Positions 23,661 to 35,140 of a stretch of 64,000 nucleotides of DNA are shown in pieces. Under the pieces are notes generated by a model. That model ran no database searches, was not told the origin of the DNA, and worked only from the letters and a program-made list of their open reading frames with translations. The position numbers and the translations under genes were made by a program. The stretch's first letter is position 1; every line of letters starts with the position of its first letter. The stretch lies in the NCBI GenBank assembly GCA_032173965.1, contig CM063289.1, forward strand, positions 31,042,690 to 31,106,689, read 5' to 3'. The DNA comes from Sitta carolinensis. Taxonomy: Eukaryota; Chordata; Aves; Passeriformes; Sittidae.

Positions 23661-24897
23661 GTGGGTGGGATGTGCTGGGATGTGCTGGGATGTGCTGGGA
23701 TGCAGTGGGGTGTGCCAGGATGTGCTGGGACATGGTGCCTGGGATAGGATGTGTGCAGGGATGGGATGCCCGTGCTGGGATGGGATGCCCGTGCTGGGTT
23801 GCAGTGCCCATGCTGGGTTGCAGTGCCCGTGCTGGGATGTGATGCCCGTGCTGGGATGGGATGCCCGTGCTGGGATGTGATGCCTGTGCTGGGTTGCAGT
23901 GCCGTGCTGGGTTGCAGTGCCCGTGCTGGGATGTGATGCCTGTGCTGGGTTGCAGTGCCCGTGCTGGGATGGGATGCCCGAGGTGGGATGTGGTGCCCGT
24001 GCTGGGATGTGATGCCTGTGCTGGGTTGCAGTGCCCGTGCTGGGATGGGATGCCCGAGGTGGGATGTGGTGCCCGTGCTGGGATGGGATGCCCGTGGTGG
24101 GATGGGATGCCCGTGCTGGGATGTGATGCCCGTGCTGGGATGTGATGCCCGTGCTGGGTTGCAGTGCCCGTGCTGGGATGGGATGCCCGTGCTGGGATGG
24201 GATGCCCGTGCTGGGATGTGATGCCCGTGCTGGGATGGGATGCCCATGCTGGGTTGCAGTGCCCGTGCTGGGATGGGATGCCCGTGCTGGGATGTGATGC
24301 CCGTGCTGGGTTGCAGTGCCCGTGCTGGGATGGGATGCCCGTGCTGGGATGTGATGCCTGTGCTGGGTTGCAGTGCCCATGCTGGGATGTGATGCCCGTG
24401 GTGGGATGGGATGCCCGTGCTGGGTTGCAGTGCCCGTGCTGGGATGGGATGCCCGTGCTGGGATGGGATGCCCGTGCTGGGTTGCAGTGCCCGTGCTGGG
24501 TTGCAGTGCCCGTGCTGGGATGGGATGCCGTGCTGGATGTGATGCCCGAGGTGGGATGTGGTGCCCGTGCTGGGATGGGATGCCCGTGCTGGGATGTGAT
24601 GCCTGTGCTGGGTTGCAGTGCCCGTGCTGGGATGGGATGCCCGTGGTGGGATGTGATGCCTGTGCTGGGTTGCAGTGCCCGTGCTGGGATGTGATGCCCG
24701 TGGTGGGATGGGATGCCCGTGCTGGGATGTGATGCCCGTGCTGGGATGGGATGCCCGTGCTGGGATGTGATGCCCGTGCTGGGTTGCAGTGCCCGTGCTG
24801 GGTTGCAGTGCCCGTGCTGGGATGTGATGCCCGTGCTGGGTTGCAGTGCCCGTGCTGGGATGGGATGCCCGTGCTGGGATGTGATGCCCGTGCCGGG
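23661..24897. repeat. 19-bp minisatellite (CCCGTGCTGGGATGGGATG)
   Basis: About 60 units of CCCGTGCTGGG followed by ATGGGATG, ATGTGATG or TTGCAGTG. The three end-types alternate in a patchwork that suggests higher-order structure and gene-conversion-like exchange. The first 90 bp (23661-23750) are a degenerate GGGATGTGCT decamer run. Reverse-strand open frames over 500 codons come from the stop-free unit. Confidence 0.95.
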
Positions 24898-26663
24898 TGC
24901 GGGCCTGGCAGCAGGGGCACCAGGAGCCTCTCCCAGCCCCGTTCCAGGCACTGCCCCACCACGGGGCCCGGCCAGAGCCCGGGGCTCCCTGCTCAGGAGT
25001 GCGCAGGGACAGGAGGCAGCGCTGGGAGCTGCCGTGGCTGCGCAGAGCCCTCGGGCACAGCGGTGCCCTGTCCCCACCAGGCACGGGTCAGGCGAGGGAC
25101 CGGCCCCCAGGAGAGCTGCCCCCTTCACCCACCCACCCGCTTCCTGTGGGGGTCCTGTAGGGAAATAATTAAAGACGAGCGGCCCCTCAGATCCCTGCGC
25201 TGTGCTGGATCTCTTGAATGTTTGCCTGTGAAGTTTCTCGGAGATCCAGCGCTGTGCGGAGCGCGGTGTCCGTGACAACGGGACAGCGGCTGCGGCAGCA
25301 TCTGAGCGGCGGGGCACGGGGGAGGCACGCTCCGCTTTCAAGCCAGAACAAACCTGCCACAGATGCCTCACGCTCCACATCCTTTCCTACTGTACATCCA
25401 ATTAACCTTTCCTTGCCGAGGAGCGAGGACACTCTGCTTTGATTGGCAGTGCTTGTCCTGCTGCCGCTGGCTGGGGTTCAGAAACTCGGCTGGAAAATCA
25501 GGCTTTATTAAAACATCCTTTAGCACTTGAAATGGATTCCAGGGGTGTATGGCTAAGGCAGGAGATAATTCAGCATTTGTTACTTACTGACAGAATACAG
25601 AATTAAAATTTATAGTGCAAGTCCTAATGTCAGAAAGCCTAATGTAGCAGCAATTGAATTTTGGTGTGGTTTTGTAGCCTCACATCAGCTGCTCCCTTAG
25701 TGGGAGAGGTGGGAATGCTGCACCGAGCCCGTGATACACTCACACCACGGAGCTAAACCTGAGAGCAGACAGAGCAGCAATCTGATGCGTTTGTGATGTG
25801 TGTGTGATGAGCGTTTCGTCCCCACCAGCATTCACCGACTGGCATCCTTTGGAGGAGAAGCATATTGTTGGTGTTATTTTTTCTTTAATGATTGCTCAGG
25901 CTTTTCCAGCCTGAAGAAGCCTCTCCAGCTCCCACAGTTCTGTGCTGGGTACTGGAAGGTCTAACACGAATCTTATCTGGGGAGATAATTAGTCAGGATC
26001 CCCCCACCTGCCTGATGAATTTCCGTGTTTTCCAGACCTCCATGCTGCCGTGGGTCTGTCTCCCAGCCCCACAGCACCGAAGCTGTAGATGCTGTTTCCT
26101 GCCCTCCTGGAAGAGCTCTGTGTTTGGGGAACCTGATCCTTATCCACTTGTTTGGAGAACAAAGGCAGAACCTCAGTGAGCAGAATTATCTTAATGGCTT
26201 CAGAGCCCGCAGTAGTTGGTGGAAAATCAGGAGTTCCTTTTTTCCCTCCTTTGAAGAGAGGACTCCACCGGATTATCAGAAGAACGGGCATAACAAACTT
26301 GGATAACAGGATGTGGAGGAGTGTGAAATGAGCAGTGGAAGCCCATCAGATAGCTGAGGGAAGGCAGCAGCACTGGAGATAAAGGGGAAGCACCTATTTA
26401 GGTGTGTACGATGATTTCCTCGCCTCAGAAACAGGCCGGGTCCATTTATCTGCTAAAGCAATTCCCGGGCACATTGTCACCGCAACTCGAGAAAATAATT
26501 GCAGGAGATAATTCTTTACCTCGAGGAGAACGAGGAGCCCGGGGTCGCGGCAGGTTTGGTTCAGGGATGTGCTGGGCCCGCGGGGTTGGATGGAGGGTGG
26601 AAGGGCAGAGGGAAAAGCCCCGGGAAACGCTGGCGATCCTGCGTTGGTGTGCCCTGCATCGCT
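24898..26663. other. unique DNA with a small CpG-rich patch
   Basis: GC-rich 24898-25350, with a CpG cluster at about 25200-25330 that could be a small CpG island. AT-rich 25500-26460. No exon is supported. Confidence 0.4.
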
Positions 26664-27053
26664 GGGCTCCAGCCGCGAATTGGGGGCTCCAGCTGCGAAC
26701 TGGGGGCTCCAGCTGCGAATTGGGGGCTCCACGGCCTGGGGCCACTCGAACTGGGGGCTCCACGGCATTGGGCTGCGAACCTGGGGGCTCCAGCCGGGCA
26801 TTGGGGGCTCCAGCCGGGCATTGGGGCTCCAGCCGGGCATTGGGAGCTCCAGCCGGGCATTGGGGGCTCCAGCCGGGCATTGGGGGCTCCAGCCGGGCAT
26901 TGGGGGCTCCAGCTGCGAATTGGGGGCTCCAGCCAGGCACTGGGATCTCCAGCCGGGCATTGGGGGCTCCAGCCAGGCACTGGGGGCTCCAGCCGGGCAC
27001 TGGGGGCTCCAGCCGGACTCTGGGGGCTCCAGCCGGACTCTGGGGGCTCCAGG
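26664..27053. repeat. 20-bp minisatellite (CTCCAGCCGGGCATTGGGGG)
   Basis: About 19 units of exactly or nearly 20 bp. CTCCAGCCGGGC or CTCCAGCTGCGA is followed by ATTGGGGG, ACTGGGGG or ACTCTGGGGG. The array lies just upstream of the CpG island at 27110. Confidence 0.94.
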
Positions 27054-27109
27054 CCAGTGTCCAAAGGGAGGCGTTTGCCACACGTGCAGCCAGGTGGTGC
27101 CCGCGGGAT

Positions 27110-27600
27110 CTCAGGGGTTAAGCGAAGGACGGGCTGGTGGGCAGAGAATCCGCGAGCAGCTCTGGGCGAGCGAGCAGCGGAGCAGTGAGCAGCAGTGAGC
27201 AGCAGTGAGCAGCAGGCACAGCGCGGCGTGCCCGGGATGTGGGGCTGGGGGCTGCCTGGGGGGAGGCTCCGGTGCCCCCCGCCCTGGGCAGGCTGCCCCG
27301 CGGGCCGGCAGCGCCGGGCGAGCAGCGCCGATTGTCCGGGCAGTCAGGAGCCGGAGAAAGAGCGAGAGCCAGCCGAGAGAAACCTGTCCGGGCTCTGCGA
27401 ACGCGACACGGCCGGGCCGGCACCCCTCGGGGCTGGATGGGGCAGGAGGGACGGGCACGGGCTCCGGACAGCACTGCTGGCACCCACACGGCAGGGGAGC
27501 AGCAAGGGAGAGCAGCCAGGGCAGAGCAGCCAGGGCAGAGGCAGCCGGCCACCACCCTCTCAGCCGTGCCACCTTCCTCGTCCTCATCCCCACAGGTGAG
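27110..27600 (+). promoter_or_regulatory. CpG island, candidate promoter with donor-like end
   Basis: About 36 CpGs in the first 345 bp, roughly one per ten bases, outside any tandem array except a short AGCAGTGAG triplication at 27180-27213. At 27591-27600 the plus strand reads CACAG|GTGAGG, a good 5' splice-site match. A non-coding first exon ending at 27595 is therefore possible. No TATA box or open frame supports a specific gene, and a minus-strand promoter is equally possible. Confidence 0.45.
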
Positions 27601-27894
27601 GACCTGTGCTGGTATCAATATTCATGTTCTCGTTTAATTTTAAACTCCAGGAAGGCTACAGAAAGTGTTGGTAATGTGAATCAGGGTAGGAAATGGGTAC
27701 GTGTAGGAACACACGCTCCCTTGGGACTTTTCTAATCTCCTCAAGCAAATAAGCAGATGAACTCCACATGCAGAAAGAAAAAACCCTGCATTAAAAATAA
27801 AACCCTTGAGGTGTAGTTGGAGAGACTGCACTGGGGCAGGCAAAATATTCTGCAGTGGTGATAACAGGGGCGGTTCCCTTGGGAAGGGGTTCAA
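27601..27894. other. unique DNA between CpG island and CR1
   Basis: AT-rich after the donor-like site; no gene or repeat seen. Confidence 0.4.
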
Positions 27895-28040
27895 AGGGAA
27901 CCCATCCCTGGCAGTGTCCAGGGCCAGGTTGAGCCGGGCTCAGAGCAGCCTGGGGCAGTGGAAGGCGTCTGCACATGGCAGGGGGTGAAACAGATGGGCT
28001 CCAGGACCCTGCAAGCCCAAAGCGTTCTGTGACTCCCTGA
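27895..28040 (+). mobile_element. CR1 LINE 3'-end fragment, sense
   Basis: CCCATCCCTGGCAGTGTCCA, GGGCCAGGTTGAGCCGGGCT, CAGAGCAGCCTGGGGCAGTG, GAAGGCGTCTGCACATGGCA, GGGGGTGAAACAGATGGGCT and GCGTTCTGTGACT follow the CR1 3' order up to its terminal TTCTGTGA motif. It lies 100 bp upstream of the 28-bp array. Confidence 0.87.
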
Positions 28041-28137
28041 ACTCGAAGAGGCCGTGGCAGGTCTCTATGCTGGGGAGGGGCTGTGAGCCAGCCCTCTGCC
28101 AGGGGTCCCAGGAACCTCTGGCACTCCTGGTTCCATC

Positions 28138-29431
28138 CCTGTGCCACTGCCCTCCCTCTCCCCAGCCTGTGCCACTGCCCTCCCTCTCCCTGCCTGCTCC
28201 CACTGCCCTCCCTCTCCCTGCCTGCTCCCACTGCCCTCCGTCTCCCCAGCCTGTGCCACTGCCCTCCCTCTCCCCTGCCTGTGTCACTGCCCTCCCTCTC
28301 CCCTGCCTGCTCCACTGCCCTCCCCTCCCCTGCCTGCTCCACTGCCCTCCCTCTCCCCAGCCTGTGCCACTGCCCTCCCTCTCCCCAGCCTGTGCCACTG
28401 CCCTCCCTCTCCCAGCCTGTGCCACTGCCCTCCCTCTCCCCAGCCTGTGCCACTGCCCTCCCTCTCCCCTGCCTGCTCCCACTGCCCTCCCTCTCCCCTG
28501 CCTGTGCCACTGCCCTCCCTCTCCCCTGCCTGTGTCACTGCCCTCCCTCTCCCCTGCCTGTGTCACTGCCCTCCCTCTCCCCTGCCTGTGTCACTGCCCT
28601 CCCTCTCCCCTGCCTGCTCCCACTGCCCTCCCTCTCCCCTGCCTGCTCCCACTGCCCTCCCTCTCCCCTGCCTGCTCCCACTGCCCTCCGTCTCCCCAGC
28701 CTGTGCCACTGCCCTCCCTCTCCCCTGCCTGTGCCACTGCCCTCCCTCTCCCCAGCCTGTGCCACTGCCCTCCCTCTCCCCTGCCTGTGCCACTGCCCTC
28801 CCTCTCCCCTGCCTGCTCCACTGCCCTCCGTCTCCCCAGCCTGTGCCACTGCCCTCCCTCTCCCCTGCCTGTGTCACTGCCCTCCCTCTCCCCTGCCTGT
28901 GCCACTGCCCTCCCTCTCCCCTGCCTGCTCCACTGCCCTCCCTCTCCCCTGCCTGCTCCCACTGCCCTCCCTCTCCCCTGCCTGCTCCCACTGCCCTCCC
29001 TCTCCCAGCCTGTGCCACTGCCCTCCCTCTCCCCTGCCTGTGTCACTGCCCTCCCTCTCCCCTGCCTGTGTCACTGCCCTCCCTCTCCCTGCCTGTGCCA
29101 CTGCCCTCCCTCTCCCCTGCCTGTGTCACTGCCCTCCCTCTCCCCTGCCTGTGTCACTGCCCTCCCTCTCCCCTGCCTGTGTCACTGCCCTCCCTCTCCC
29201 CTGCCTGTGTCACTGCCCTCCGTCTCCCCTGCCTGTGCCACTGCCCTCCCCTGCCTGTGTCACTGCTCTCCCCAGCCTGTGTCACTGCTCTCCCCAGCCT
29301 GTGCCACTGCCCTCCCTCTCCCCTGCCTGTGTCACTGCCCTCCCTCTCCCCAGCCTGTGCCACTGCTCTCCCTCTCCCCTGCCTGCTCCCACTGCCCTCC
29401 CTCTCCCCTGCCTGCTCCCACTGCCCTTCCT
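28138..29431. repeat. 28-bp pyrimidine-rich minisatellite, about 46 copies
   Basis: The unit is CTGTGCCACTG or CTGCTCCCACTG followed by CCCTCCCTCTCCCC and TGC or AGC. The plus strand is almost purine-free. Units alternate between CCTGTGCC, CCTGTGTC and CCTGCTCC types. The right end (29235-29300) loses the CCTCCCTC block. Open frames of more than 450 codons in three plus-strand frames show that the unit has no stops in any of them; they are not evidence of coding. Confidence 0.96.
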
Positions 29432-30382
29432 CAGGGCTGAGCGCTGGCAGCACGTGGCAGTCCTGGCGAGGAGAGCCTCAACAAGGAATCGCTTTCTCCT
29501 GCTGGCTGGAGGGTGCCTGTGTCTGATTTTGCCTCGTAGGGAATTGAACTGGGCTCCCTTCCCAAAGCAACGGCAAAGAAATTCCCCTCCTGCCTGTGCT
29601 CCTTCCTCCTTCACATTGGTGCTGCCTTCCACCAGACACAAACACTTGTTATGACAGCGGTGACTCAGATGTGTCCAAACCTGTCCTTTGCCTGCAGATT
29701 CCTCGTCTTTCATTAGCGGTGGCTGCAGATTTGCCTTTGGAGTCCCCTGCTCTTCTTTTATTCTTCATATTTAATGAGGCGCAAAGAATTGTGCAATAAA
29801 GGCTCATCAAAGCTGTCATTTATCTGTGTTTGACTGTCTTTGTTATATATTAGCAATAAATGTCCTAAAGCTTCCTGTATATGGAGACATTTCTCCTCAT
29901 TATTTCATGCTGTTTTCTCCACAAATTCGTTCACCTACTTTTTTTTTCCAGACTTCCTTCTCTGGTTCCAAACTAGGAGAGGGGCTGTGGGAGCTCTGCA
30001 GCATCTCGAGGGGTCACCCACAGCTCCCCCCAGCCCTTGCTCGGTGCACAGCTCGGGCAGGGTCTGTGATTCCCCGTGCCCCGGGCTGTGTGCAGCCCTT
30101 ACCGCAGGACAGACGGACAGGGGGGCTGTGCTGGCTGCAGGAGCAGCAGCAGGGCACAGATGGGCAGGGAGGCCAGAGACGCTTCTCTGTTATCTTCTCC
30201 ATCAAGGCAACGTCCAGTTCTCTGGCACAGAGGGAGGGAGAGAGGCAGCAGGAGCTGCGTGGGGCAGACACTGCCAGGGAGCAGAACCGTGTGAGGACTC
30301 TGCTCCCAGAGCCGGAGGGCAGCAGCACGCCCCACAGGGAAACGTCTCCTGGATGGCTTAGGGAAGGAGTCCTGTGCAAGAA
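29432..30382. other. unique DNA, no gene seen
   Basis: AT-rich to about 29970, then GC-rich. No repeat or supported exon. Confidence 0.4.
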
Positions 30383-30500
30383 AATCATAGAATCATGAAA
30401 TGGCCTGGCTTGCTTTGGAAGGGACCTTAAAACCCATCCCACTCCACCCCTGGCAAGGCAGGGACCCCTCCCACAGTCCTGGGAGCTCCCGGCCCCGTGC
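30383..30500 (-). mobile_element. CR1 LINE 3'-terminal fragment, antisense
   Basis: AATCATAGAATCATGAAATG (terminal octamers reversed), GGAAGGGACCTTAAAACCCA, CCACTCCACCCCTGGCAAGG and CAGGGACCCCTCCCAC match the CR1 end. The sequence GTGCCCAGCCTGGGGCTCC at its right side continues directly into the tandem array that follows. That array probably grew from the CR1 tail region. Confidence 0.88.
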
Positions 30501-31046
30501 CCAGCCTGGGGCTCCCTGTGCTCAGTTTATTCCAGCCTGGGGCTCCCTGTGCTCAGTTTATTCCAGCCTGGGGCTCCCTGTGCTCAGTTTATTCCAGCCT
30601 GGGGCTCCCTGTGCTCAGTTTATCCCGGCCCCATTGCCCAGCCTGGGGCTCCCTGTGCTCGGTTTATCCCGGCCCCATTGCCCAGCCTGGGGCTCCCTGT
30701 GCTCGGTTTATTCCAGCCTGGGGCTCCCTGTGCTCGGTTTATTCCAGCCTGGGGCTCCCTGTGCTCGGTTTATTCCAGCCCCATTGCCCAGCCTGGGGCT
30801 CCCTGTGCTCGGTTTATCCCGGCCCATTGCCCAGCCTGGGGCTCCCTGTGCTCGTTTATTCCAGCCTGGGGCTCCCTGTGCTCGGTTTATTCCAGCCTGG
30901 GGCTCCCTGTGCTCGTTTATTCCAGCCTGGGGCTCCCTGTGCTCGGTTTATTCCAGCCTGCGGCTCCCTGTGCTCGTTATTCCAGCCTGGGGCTCCCTGT
31001 GCTCGGTTTATTCCAGCCTGGGGCTCCCTGTGCTCGGTTTATTCCT
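30501..31046. repeat. 31-bp minisatellite abutting a CR1 copy
   Basis: About 18 units of CCAGCCTGGGGCTCCCTG followed by TGCTCGGTTTATT. Some units contain an extra CCCGGCCCCATTG insertion giving a longer higher-order unit (30620-30840), and some lack one base of CGGTTT. It follows the CR1 fragment without a gap. Confidence 0.93.
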
Positions 31047-34000
31047 GCCACCCCCAGGGAGGAGCCCCACGGGCCCGTGCAGCCGAGCTGTCCCCTGGCA
31101 GCAGCCAAGGCAGGGCAGAGCCCAGGGGCTGTGGCCAGGCAGGTCTCCTGGGACAGGACAGGGCTTGGTCCCCAAAAGAGACGTGGGTGTCCCAACCTCC
31201 TCGCCCCAGACACCTTGAGATGGAGACACCAACACTCCTGAAGAGTTTCTCTTCAAGTTTAGGAGAATAATAAAAATGCATAAGTAAGCAGGAAACATAA
31301 ACAGAGCAAATAATTAGCTAATTACAACCTGCTTTAGTAGAACATTTTTAATTATTAAAATAATTAGTGAGATTAAATTCAAAACAAAAACTCCATAAAT
31401 GCAACCTGAACTTGTCCTTGAAGCTCTCAAGTGCCTGAGCCGAATGCATTTACCTGGTGATACTTCCATCAGCACAACAGAATTCATTAAAACTTTTTTT
31501 TTTTTAACCTTCCAGTTTCTTTCATTTGACATTCCTGAACATTTTTAGCGTTTCTGTCTTAAGCTGGATATTTGAGAATACCTCTGTGGGGTTCTGAACA
31601 GGAGCACTGTTGCTCCACATCGCCCATGCCGACGAGCAAACTGCGATTTGTTTAAAACTCCATTAGCAGGACAGGACATGGCACCAAACAATAAATAAAA
31701 TTGCGATGGTATCTCACCAATTCGCACCCCTTCATTTATCACCCGGTGAGACAGAGGCTGATAACACGGGTGTGTTTGGTGCTCAGCCATCAGTCACTTC
31801 TTTGTGTGCCCTCATACGTCTCAGATTAATTGACAAGATACTTATCGCTTGGACTTGTATGAATAAGTGTAATTCCCAAATACTGAGGTTTATTCCAGAG
31901 CATTCCTTTTCAGTTCAGAGCTAATTGAAGAAAGGAGAAGAATTCAGAACTGCTTCAGGAAGTTGGAGATCAGGCCAGCAACAGAGCATGTTCCCTCTTT
32001 GTCCCCTCAGGAGTTTCAGACCTATTTATCTACGAGCTGCTTCCATCATTACATAACCCTGTCACTTCCTGAATTTTCAGAGCCAAAGAGGCAGGGTTAT
32101 AAAACTGCGTGGAAGAATGAGGATGATGGTAAGAGACGAGTCCCTCTCCGGTGCTGGCATTAACCTGTGGCTCCAAACCCTTTTCTGGGATCATTCCCAG
32201 GCCAGGACACACTCCTGGTTCTGTTGCCTGCTCGCAAGAGGCCTCAGTACATTCAAAAATTGCACTCACAGCTACATTTCCGTGCTGCTGATTCAAAACC
32301 AAAATGGCAAATCCATGGACAGACAAGTCACCTCAGCCCTCCCAGCTTCAGGTGCGTCGTGCTGGAAATGAGCACAATTCTGTAATTGTTGTTTCTCGGT
32401 TAAATTTGATCCAACAATTCTCAGTCAAGGCAGACAGACCTTGACTGGGCAGAGGAGTGTGAGGTGCAGGTCTGGAAGGAGGATGTGCCAGAATTCAGGA
32501 GTCAGGAGCCTGAGCAGATGGTTGGCTGTGCAGCCCCCACCTTCCTCCTCCTCACCCCTCGTGTTTCGGGTGTCACTGTCCATCAGCCTCTCCATACATC
32601 GCATTAGGCTGAATTATGGTCAAATTACTTCCCTGCACGTTCAGAATTTGGATGGAGGCTAGTCTTGCTCTCAGATGACAGATGAAGGTAAATTTGGCAC
32701 AAGCCTTTCCCCAGAGGCCACGGGAGAGCCCAGTGAGTGCCCTGGCAGTGGTCACCAGTGCCAGTAGCCCGGGGCGAGTGCTGCCACTCCCTGTGCCCCG
32801 CCGCTGCTCCTGGTGCTGGGCCTGGTTAATTGGGTACATAATGAGCCTCATCGTGTTCCTCTGGAGTCAATAGTAGGTCTGGGACCAACATGTCCCGCTG
32901 CTTTTCCTGTTTTAATTTACACTGATACTCTGCTTCATTTAAAGGCGGCTCCTTACTCCAAATGACTCCTGATCAAGGGGTGAGTCATCTGTGCTGGTGC
33001 AGCTGCATGCACAAACAGCCCCATATTTCTTCATTATCTGCCTCGGGAAGCTCCTTGCATGGAGATCTCTCTGCTGGTGAAAGGAGCTGAGCTTTTCTCA
33101 TCGCTCCCAAAGAGTTTCATCTCAGTCAGAGAGAGACCCATGAATGCCTGCTGCAGGAAAAGAAGTTGCAATATTAAAAGCTGTCAGTACTGCAAATTGA
33201 GCAAAGATGAATCAGAAGCAGAAGTGTTCAAAGGTGTCAGTGCTGTAAGTGGAGCCGAGATGGATGGCTGGCAGGAGGCACAGCCCCTGCAGCAGGTGTG
33301 CTCTCCACACACGTGCAGTGGTGCCCACGCCAGCCTGCAGCACCTCCAGGGCATTGCCTTAGCTGGGATGTCTGTGGATGTGGGGGAGGCAGCACGAGAT
33401 GATGGATGTGCTCCTAATGCTGTTACAGCTTTATCAGCTAAAGGACCTTGAGATGGAAACTGCAGGTCAGACCTTGCGAGGGTTGGCTCCTTGTAGGGGC
33501 TGCTGGGAGCTGCAGGTACCTCAGAATCCACTCCTCTGTTCAGATTCTCTCTGCATGTTCATGGAGCTTCTCTCTCCCTGCTGGATCAACAATCATCTCA
33601 CATCTTGTAGGGAGGGCACAGGCACACTGAAAACAACCAGCACGGTGCAGTTGGGAACTGCAGATGAAGCTGCATTAGGACCTGCACGGTGTGTGCTCAC
33701 ATGTGCACAGAGAGAGAGAACCAGAGAGGAAGGCAGTGAATAAAAACACCTGTGAGAATGAGGTGACAGCTTGGATTTTAAATGGAACTTTTGGAAGAGT
33801 TTGTGTGCTCCTCAGGAAGTCAGGAGTGAGCCACTATCTCTGGGTCTGCACCTAAGCCAGGGAGGAAGGTGGCACAGATGCCTTGTATGAAAAATGCCTT
33901 TTCTTCCAGCAGGTAGAATAAGGAGAGAAAATAATCCAAACCAAAAACAGGAAGAGAAAGAAAAGCCCAGGATATTGGAGCAATGTGTTAAAACTGTCCA

Positions 34001-34395
34001 TTGTCTGTCACGGTTTTCTTACTTCTTGAAAAGCCCCCTGTGCCCAGTGCAGGACCCCTGCCCACACAGGCTCCCTGAAGTCCTCATGCATCTTCTGAAC
34101 AAGAAAGGGATGAGTCAGAAATCCTTGCAGAACGGTTTATTACCAAGCAATTAGATCTGTTGACTCACACCACTAAAGCCTCAGTTTACCAAACAGGACA
34201 TGATTTCCACATTACCCGGGAAGCTGTGCCACATCCCAAATCATTACACAGTGCTGTCACAGGAGTGCACAGATGCTCCTCAGAGTCTTTTCAAAGCTTC
34301 TAGCATGAAAAGAAGCAAACAAACAAACAAACAGGACCCGATGGAGCTGGCTGTGCTCCAGGCAGGGTGTCCCAGGGAACAGCAGCTCTGGGCTG
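31047..34395. other. unique DNA, several AT-rich islands
   Basis: AT-rich 31240-31560 (with TAATTAGC cores and a T13 tract near 31494) and 31680-31930; mixed to GC-rich otherwise. A short (CAAA)n run lies at about 34315. No open frame is recognisable and no exon is supported. Confidence 0.4.
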
Positions 34396-34525
34396 CAGCA
34401 GAGCAGAGCAGGCAGAGCAGGCAGAGCAGGCAGAGCAGAGCAGGCAGAGCAGGCAGAGCAGAGCAGAGCAGGCAAAGCAGAAAAGGCAGATCAGATCAGA
34501 TCAGATCGGATCAGCTCAGATCAGG
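34396..34525. repeat. (GCAGA)-type and (TCAGA)-type short tandem tract
   Basis: Units of GCAGAGCAG of 9 to 10 bp give way to TCAGA pentamers (about 34487-34525). The two blocks look like one tract that changed unit. Confidence 0.88.
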
Positions 34526-34967
34526 CAGAGTTGCCTCCAGGACAGAGCTGTCGGCTCTGTGAGAGCATCAGTCCCGGACGCCCGCTGTTATTTCTCACCG
34601 TGTTGCCGAAAATGAACTCTCCCCTGTGCAGGTAGCCCCCTTCTCAGAGATGCTCTTTCCCCTGTCAGAGGCAGAGCCCCGGGGGAGCCCGAGCAGAGGC
34701 CCGCGGGCTCTCCCAGCACCAGCCCGCTCCTACAGAGATGCTCCCGTGCCTCTTGCAACATCCCCGTCCCTGCTGGCTGCCAGCCTGTGCCTCTTCCCGT
34801 TGGGAACGGGGGAATGCTGTCCAGAAATCAACCTCCAGTGCCCAAACGCAGTCCCAGCACCGCAGCTGCGGGGTGTGCCGGGGCAGGGAGCCTGAGGGGA
34901 CACCCCGCGATGGGCTCTGAGCAGCCGGCACAGATCCTCAGCTACACCTGGAGCCCTGGCCGAGCTA
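34526..34967. other. unique GC-rich DNA
   Basis: No repeat, exon or RNA gene identified. Confidence 0.4.
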
Positions 34968-35140
34968 AACCTCCCCTGGCACAACTTGAGCCATTTCCTC
35001 TCTCCTGTCCCTGTTCCCGACCCCCTGGATGCCCTCTCCTGTCAGGGAGCTGTGCAGAGCCAGAAGGGCCCCCTGAGCCTCTTTTTCTCCAGGCTGAGCC
35101 CCTTCCCAGCTCCCTTGGCCAAGCAGGAATTTCCCACTCC
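34968..35140 (-). mobile_element. CR1 LINE fragment upstream of the 3' end, antisense
   Basis: AACCTCCCCTGGCACAACTT, GAGCCATTTCCTCTCTCCTG, GGGAGCTGTGCAGAGCCAGA, CCCCCTGAGCCTC and TTTTTCTCCAGGCTGAGCCC match the reverse complement of the CR1 region lying about 300-450 bp before the 3' terminus. The terminal part is missing, so the copy is truncated at both ends. Confidence 0.85.

Noticed and set aside
23343..25380. Minus-strand open frames up to 670 codons rich in HPSTG
   Set aside because: These pass through the 19-bp array in all three minus frames, as expected for a stop-free unit.
28138..29431. Similarity of CCTCCCTCTCCCC to the human PRDM9 13-mer recombination motif
   Set aside because: Birds lack PRDM9, so the match is not meaningful for this genome, and the motif is simply part of a pyrimidine-rich unit.
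28067..29654. Plus-strand open frames of 450-520 codons
   Set aside because: Produced by the 28-bp stop-free repeat; three frames are open at once and the peptide is a simple repeat.
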